This document shows positions 14,493 to 18,142 of a DNA stretch of 18,142 nucleotides, piece by piece; position 1 is the first letter of the stretch; every line of letters begins with the position of its first letter. The DNA comes from SIG672 sp045535095 (GTDB taxonomy: Bacteria > Bacillota > Clostridia > Oscillospirales > CAG-272). The position numbers were made by a program, and so were the translations under genes. Under the pieces are notes generated by a model, which was not told the origin of the DNA, ran no database searches, and worked only from the letters and a program-made list of their open reading frames with translations. The stretch lies in NCBI GenBank assembly GCA_045535095.1, contig JAZSKY010000031.1, forward strand, positions 1-18,142, given 5' to 3'.

Positions 14493-14520
14493 CGCAAGGG
14501 ATCTTCCCTTGCGGTTTTCA
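14493..14520. terminator. Bidirectional Rho-independent terminator
   Basis: A perfect 9-bp stem (CGCAAGGGA 14493-14501 with TCCCTTGCG 14505-14513) and TCT loop is flanked by seven A on the left and GTTTTCATTTT on the right. It serves both convergent genes: cysE on the plus strand and the ECF S component on the minus strand. Confidence 0.92.
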
Positions 14521-14531
14521 TTTTAAGCGAT

Positions 14532-15068
14532 CTATTTTTTATTTACGAGTTTTTTCAAAACGCCGCTGAGCGGAACAATGAGCAGTCCTGCCGCAAAATT
14601 ACCTGCGCAGTGCACTATATCAAACGGAATTCCCGCCATTACCCAGGCGACCGCTTGCTCAAAGCTCATTTTGAACATTATCGCCTGCGCTGGGGCGTAC
14701 AGGATCCCGAACGCGAGTCCGTGAAGCGCGCAGAGCGCGGGATATACTACGTAGCAGAGCCATTTCGGCATTTTCTTCGGCAGTATCATAACTACCGCCC
14801 AGAGGATAGTCCAGATGTAAAGATAGGGTATCCACCAGACCGAAAATCCCGCGAAAAGTCCGTTAAGCATAACGTAAACGTATATCGGAATGAGCGCTTT
14901 TTTGCGAAAAACTATCGTAAACACGATCGTGAACATTCCGAGCAGGTGAATGTTCGGCAGGGCCTCCATCACGATCTTCGAGGCGTACATGAGCGCTCCG
15001 AGCATCGCGAAGATGACCATTTCGCGTATTTTAAGCGATTTGTTTTTTCTGTTACTTTGTGTATTCAA
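14532..15068 (-). CDS. ECF transporter S component (substrate-binding membrane subunit)
   Basis: A 178-residue hydrophobic protein with about six membrane helices. The N-terminal basic stretch and MVIFAMLGALMYASKI show the small-residue helix-1 pattern of S components that dock to the shared EcfT/EcfA module. FAGFSVWWIPYLYIWTI and a final basic tail (LKKLVNKK) fit this class. The start is TTG 15068, overlapping the DUF4430 gene by 17 nt, with GAAGGA 13 nt upstream; translational coupling is likely. The internal ATG at residue 17 would delete the basic lead-in and has no SD. The ligand is unknown, but the cobalamin-type leader of this operon points to a corrinoid. EcfA and EcfT genes are not in the window. 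Confidence 0.82.
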   Translation of the reverse strand: MNTQSNRKNKSLKIREMVIFAMLGALMYASKIVMEALPNIHLLGMFTIVFTIVFRKKALIPIYVYVMLNGLFAGFSVWWIPYLYIWTILWAVVMILPKKMPKWLCYVVYPALCALHGLAFGILYAPAQAIMFKMSFEQAVAWVMAGIPFDIVHCAGNFAAGLLIVPLSGVLKKLVNKK

Positions 15069-15516
15069 GGCGATATACTGTTCCTTCTGTTATCTCTGTC
15101 GAGTCAACACCTGTCATCGCCATCTCGCCGTTTATGTAGAAGCCCCAGTAGCTCTGGTCGATATCGAAGTCTGCGGTAACGCCGTTTACTACCTTAACGT
15201 AGAGTCCGTACGCACTCTCCTCGCCCGCGATAAGCGAGTGCTCGAGGAGTGCCGCGCCGACGGTATCCTTATCGGTCTTTATTGTAAAGGTGACTGTCTT
15301 ATCTTCGATTTTCACCTCAACTACCGCAGTTTTTGATCCGCTACCAAACTCTTTGTTTTCCTTGTAGGTAGCGCCTGCCCAGAGGCCTTCGTCCGCAGTG
15401 ACGTCTCCGCCGTTGTTTGTTTCTCCGCATGCGGTGCTTTTATTACAAGCGACAAAGCAGAGCGCAAGAGCGAGAACGAGAATGACTGATGTGAGTGATT
15501 TGATGATTTTTTTCAT
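15052..15516 (-). CDS. DUF4430 lipoprotein
   Basis: An exported lipoprotein of 154 residues. The signal (1-23) ends in lipobox FVAC with the acylated Cys24, followed by a short polar linker. A DUF4430 domain (about 60-153) has VTFTIKTDKDTVGAALLEHSL and SYWGFYINGEMAMTGVDS with the closing GTVYRLEYTK. DUF4430 is the fold of the C-terminal domain of transcobalamin and intrinsic factor. With the ECF S component in the same operon and a cobalamin-like leader upstream, it probably captures a corrinoid at the cell surface; this is inference. The ATG at 15516 has SD AAAAGGA, which lies in one arm of a 10-bp hairpin. Confidence 0.88.
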   Translation of the reverse strand: MKKIIKSLTSVILVLALALCFVACNKSTACGETNNGGDVTADEGLWAGATYKENKEFGSGSKTAVVEVKIEDKTVTFTIKTDKDTVGAALLEHSLIAGEESAYGLYVKVVNGVTADFDIDQSYWGFYINGEMAMTGVDSTEITEGTVYRLEYTK

Positions 15517-15521
15517 TTTTC

Positions 15522-15557
15522 TTATCCTTTTCTTTTGTTTATTTTACAAAAGGATAA
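15522..15557 (-). promoter_or_regulatory. SD-sequestering hairpin before the DUF4430 gene
   Basis: On the minus strand TTATCCTTTT (15557-15548) pairs perfectly over 10 bp with AAAAGGATAA (15531-15522), which contains the SD of the DUF4430 gene. This could hide the ribosome binding site, in addition to the upstream terminator. Confidence 0.55.
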
Positions 15558-15564
15558 AATAAAA

Positions 15565-15585
15565 GCGCCCTTCAATGAAGAGCGC
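15565..15585 (-). terminator. Intrinsic terminator in the riboswitch leader
   Basis: On the minus strand a 9-bp stem (15585-15577 with 15573-15565, one G-T pair) and ATT loop are followed by TTTTATTTTATCC. It sits between the aptamer and the DUF4430 start, the position of a riboswitch expression platform. Confidence 0.75.
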
Positions 15586-15589
15586 GCAA

Positions 15590-15815
15590 AAACCTTCGCA
15601 CGGTGTCCTGCCACACCGCATTTTCACGATCCCTTCAAGCTGCCCAAGAGACTTTTACAGTTCACAGTAGCGATAAGCATTCCGACTTGACCCTACCTTT
15701 TCGGTGGGAGATACGGTAATGGCTGTTGCTGCGGATTCTCACCGCGATTTCCTTATCCCCGAACGTACCGTCAAAGCAGTACGCCCGACAACGAATATTT
15801 TAGTATTCAGATGCT
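15590..15815 (-). ncRNA. Cobalamin-riboswitch-like leader RNA
   Basis: Read on the minus strand, the leader holds a hairpin CGTAC/GTACG, then the B12-box-like core with GCGGTGAGAATCCGC and AGCAACAGCCATTACCG, an internal stem CTCCCACC/GGTAGGG, and AAGTCGGAATGC near its end. This order and spacing match the conserved core of cobalamin riboswitches. A second G/C hairpin (CGGTGT/ACACCG) and a terminator follow before the gene. It should repress the DUF4430 and ECF S genes when cobalamin is plentiful. Boundaries are approximate and the class (AdoCbl or other) is not decided. Confidence 0.78.
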
Positions 15816-15839
15816 CTGCGTTTATTCTTTTGTGAAATC

Positions 15840-15868
15840 ATTATAGTACACAAATCCCGTAATGTCAA
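15840..15868 (-). promoter_or_regulatory. Consensus sigma-A promoter of the cobalamin-type leader
   Basis: On the minus strand TTGACA (15863-15868) and TATAAT (15840-15845) are separated by exactly 17 bp, a perfect consensus. The RNA would start near 15833 and run about 317 nt before the DUF4430 start codon. The gene-free stretch 15517-15946 is thus explained by this promoter, the leader, and the nifJ terminator. Confidence 0.9.
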
Positions 15869-15884
15869 GTGTTTTTTATATAAT

Positions 15885-15922
15885 AATGAAAAAAATCGCA
15901 CCCACAAAGGGGTGCGATTTTT
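15885..15922 (-). terminator. Terminator of nifJ
   Basis: A 12-bp stem (AAAAATCGCACC 15891-15902 with GGTGCGATTTTT 15911-15922) is followed on the minus strand by further T residues. It lies 25 nt past the nifJ stop and just before the next promoter. Confidence 0.88.
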
Positions 15923-15946
15923 CTTCACGCGGTTTTCGCGTTTTTA

Positions 15947-18142
15947 TTATTCGTAGAGCTTACCGATCTTGGTGAGTCTGTCGTACTTAGCCTTTGCGTT
16001 AGCCTCAGCCTGAGCGAAGAGCTTCTCTGCTCTTTCAGGGAATGCCTGAGCAAGACGGGTGTAACGTGCTTCACCGTTGATGAATTCCTTGTAATCAGCA
16101 GTGGGCTCCTTGCTATCGAGAACGAACTTGTTCTCTGCAGCAGGATTGTATCTGAACATGTGCCAGTAGCCTGCGTCAACAGCCTTCTTCATCTCTGCCT
16201 GGCAGTTAGCCATACCGCCCTTGATCGAGTGCATTTCGCAAGGTGCGTAGCCGATAACGAGCGAAGGTCCGGGATATGCCTCAGCCTCTGCAAGTGCCTT
16301 GAGAGTCTGGTTCATATCAGCGCCCATAGCGATCTGTGCAACGTAAACGTAGCCGTAGGACATTGCGATCTCTGCAAGGTTCTTCTTGCCGATTGCCTTA
16401 CCTGCTGCTGCGAACTGTGCAACCTGTCCGACCTGCGAAGCCTTGGAAGCCTGTCCGCCGGTGTTGGAGTAAACCTCGGTATCGAATACCATTACGTTTA
16501 CGTCCTCACCCGATGCGAGTACGTGGTCGAGACCGCCGAAGCCGATATCGTATGCCCATCCGTCTCCACCGAAGATCCATACTGCCTTCTTGGAGAGGTA
16601 CTGCTTCTCTGCGAGAATCTTGGGAGCAACGGGGCATCCTGCCTCTGCTGCCTTTTCGAGCTCAACAACGAGAGCCTTGGTTGCATCCTGGTTCTTGGAT
16701 CCGTCGTCCTTGGTAGCGAAGTAGTTCTCTGCCGCTGCTTTGAACTCTGCGGAAGCCTTGTCAGATGCTGCCATTTCTTCTACCATACCGATGAGCTTCT
16801 CACGGATGGTCTTCTGTCCGATATACATACCGAGACCGTGCTCTGCGTTATCCTCGAAGAGCGAGTTAGCCCAAGCTACGCCGTAGCCCGATTCCTTGTT
16901 TACGGTGTAAGGAGTTGCAGGTGCCGATCCACCCCAGATGGAAGAACATCCGGTAGCGTTCGAAACGTACATTCTCTCACCGAAGAGCTGGGTGATAAGA
17001 CGAGCGTAAGAGGTCTCTGCACAACCTGCGCAAGATCCCGAGTACTCGAGGAGGGGCTGCTTGAACTGCGATCCCTTAATGGTAACGTTGATAAGCTCCT
17101 TCTTCTCTGCGACCTTTGCAACTGCGTAGTCGTAAGCGTCCTGCTGGTCGAGCTGAGTAGCGATGGGCTTCATCTCGATAGCGGTGCCGAGCTTTTCGTT
17201 CTTGTTTACAGGGCAAGCCTTTACGCAAAGCGTACAACCCATACAGTCAAGAGGCGAAACTGCCATAGTGAACTTGTAATTAGTCTTAATGACAGGCTTT
17301 GCTGCGAACTTGGTGGATGCGGGAGCTGCTGCTGCTTCCTCTTCGGTCATAGCGAAGGGACGGATACAAGCGTGAGGACATACGAACGCACAGTTGTTAC
17401 ACTGGATACAGCTTTCGGGATTCCACTGAGGAACCGAAACTGCAACGCCTCTCTTCTCGTATGCTGCAGAGCCCTGCGGGAAGGTACCGTCTGCATATTT
17501 AGCGAAGGTTGCAACGCTGAGCGAGTCACCCTGCATCTTGCCAACGGGAACAACGATGTCGTTAACGAATTCAACGAGGTCGTCTCTCTCACCGGTAGCC
17601 GTAGCCGAGGGCGCGGTCTCTCCTGCGTTTGCCCACGAAGCGGGAACGTCAACCTTGGTAAGAGCGTCCTTACCTGCGTCGATTGCGGCATAGTTGAGGT
17701 CAACGATTGCCTGTCCCTTCTTGATGTAGGACTTGTAAGCAGCCTTCTTCATGTACTCAATTGCCTCATCCTTGGGCAGAATGTTTGCCAAAGCAAAGAA
17801 AGCGGACTGAAGAACGGTGTTCTTAACCTTTGCGTTACCGATGCGGTTGGTTGCAAGGTCGGTTGCGTTGATGACGTAGAAGTTGATATTGTTGTTAGCA
17901 ATATATTCCTTAACCTTTGCAGGCAGGTTCTTGGACAGAGCCTCGATGGTGTTCCACTCGCAGTCCAAGAGGAAGGTACCGCCGGGCTTAACGTCGGAAA
18001 CCATGTCATACTTCTTCAGGTATGCCTGGTTGTGGCAAGCAACGAAGTCAGCCTTGTTGATGTAGTAAGGAGACTTGATGGGGGTGTCACCGAAGCGCAG
18101 GTGCGAGATGGTGATACCGCCGGTCTTCTTGGAGTCATACTG
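15947..18142 (-). CDS. nifJ: Pyruvate:ferredoxin (flavodoxin) oxidoreductase, C-terminal part
   Basis: It oxidises pyruvate and CoA to acetyl-CoA and CO2 with reduction of ferredoxin, a central step of anaerobic fermentation. The frame is open to the window edge, so 731 residues are visible and roughly 450 N-terminal ones lie beyond. Visible parts in order are the end of the gamma domain (TGGITISHLRFGDTPIKSP), two 4Fe-4S clusters (CIQCNNCAFVCPHAC near 17410-17368; CMGCTLCVKACP near 17245-17215), then the thiamine-diphosphate domain with CAGCAETSYARL, GCSSIWGG, GDGWAYDIGFGG, and VYSNTGGQASKAS. This is the single-chain form. Codon use is strongly biased (AAG, TAC, GCT/GCA), as in highly expressed genes. 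A terminator follows the stop. Confidence 0.97.
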   Translation of the reverse strand, partial: QYDSKKTGGITISHLRFGDTPIKSPYYINKADFVACHNQAYLKKYDMVSDVKPGGTFLLDCEWNTIEALSKNLPAKVKEYIANNNINFYVINATDLATNRIGNAKVKNTVLQSAFFALANILPKDEAIEYMKKAAYKSYIKKGQAIVDLNYAAIDAGKDALTKVDVPASWANAGETAPSATATGERDDLVEFVNDIVVPVGKMQGDSLSVATFAKYADGTFPQGSAAYEKRGVAVSVPQWNPESCIQCNNCAFVCPHACIRPFAMTEEEAAAAPASTKFAAKPVIKTNYKFTMAVSPLDCMGCTLCVKACPVNKNEKLGTAIEMKPIATQLDQQDAYDYAVAKVAEKKELINVTIKGSQFKQPLLEYSGSCAGCAETSYARLITQLFGERMYVSNATGCSSIWGGSAPATPYTVNKESGYGVAWANSLFEDNAEHGLGMYIGQKTIREKLIGMVEEMAASDKASAEFKAAAENYFATKDDGSKNQDATKALVVELEKAAEAGCPVAPKILAEKQYLSKKAVWIFGGDGWAYDIGFGGLDHVLASGEDVNVMVFDTEVYSNTGGQASKASQVGQVAQFAAAGKAIGKKNLAEIAMSYGYVYVAQIAMGADMNQTLKALAEAEAYPGPSLVIGYAPCEMHSIKGGMANCQAEMKKAVDAGYWHMFRYNPAAENKFVLDSKEPTADYKEFINGEARYTRLAQAFPERAEKLFAQAEANAKAKYDRLTKIGKLYE

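Noticed and set aside
13715..14521. Minus-strand open frame of 268 codons
   Set aside because: It overlaps both the DacF-like gene and cysE on the other strand, and crosses the terminator.
14454..15179. Plus-strand open frame of 241 codons
   Set aside because: It runs through the bidirectional terminator and opposite the ECF S and DUF4430 genes, with no domain.
15590..15670. Second tandem cobalamin aptamer
   Set aside because: GTGAAAATGCGG resembles part of a B12 box, but the rest of the core is missing, so it is more likely part of the expression platform.

Overview
The window looks like a chromosomal segment from an anaerobic, spore-forming member of the Clostridia, probably gut-associated. 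The evidence is a spoIIGA-sigE sporulation pair, a CwlD-like spore-cortex amidase, an IreB phosphoprotein, pyruvate:ferredoxin oxidoreductase, purine-rich Shine-Dalgarno (SD) sites and sigma-A-type promoters. No rRNA, tRNA, CRISPR array or complete insertion sequence was seen.

Layout. 1-180: end of an unknown upstream region and a nested palindromic repeat. 181-3032 (minus): membrane protein, CwlD-like amidase, radA. 3149-5457 (plus): Xer-type tyrosine recombinase and yqhQ with an acidic insertion. 5460-6810: AT-richer accessory island with a voltage-gated K+ channel and a DUF559 endonuclease-like gene enclosed in about 50-bp imperfect inverted repeats that supply its SD and its stop codon. 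6834-8856 (minus): SCP2-like protein and a class III PLP aminotransferase behind a strong promoter. 8957-10966 (minus): spoIIGA, sigE and a small holin-like membrane protein. 11109-14513 (plus): ireB, ribF, a DacF-like penicillin-binding protein and cysE, probably one transcription unit from a good promoter to a bidirectional terminator. 14532-15868 (minus): consensus promoter, cobalamin-riboswitch-like leader, DUF4430 lipoprotein and ECF-transporter S component. 15947-18142 (minus): nifJ, cut off at its 5' end by the window edge.

Most notable points. (1) DUF4430 lipoprotein plus ECF S component under a cobalamin-type leader suggests a corrinoid uptake module; the DUF4430 fold occurs in the C-terminal domain of animal transcobalamin and intrinsic factor. 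(2) The DacF-like protein has lost the expected residues in all three S11 catalytic motifs (SxxK to DTAK, SxN to TAN, KTG to KTA) and appears to be a pseudoenzyme. (3) The DUF559 gene and its repeats look like one compact mobile unit. (4) The spoIIGA-sigE promoter region combines a -35 and -10 set 21 bp apart with a perfect 17-bp dyad between them, reminiscent of the long-spaced, Spo0A-activated spoIIG promoter of Bacillus. All functions are read from sequence alone.
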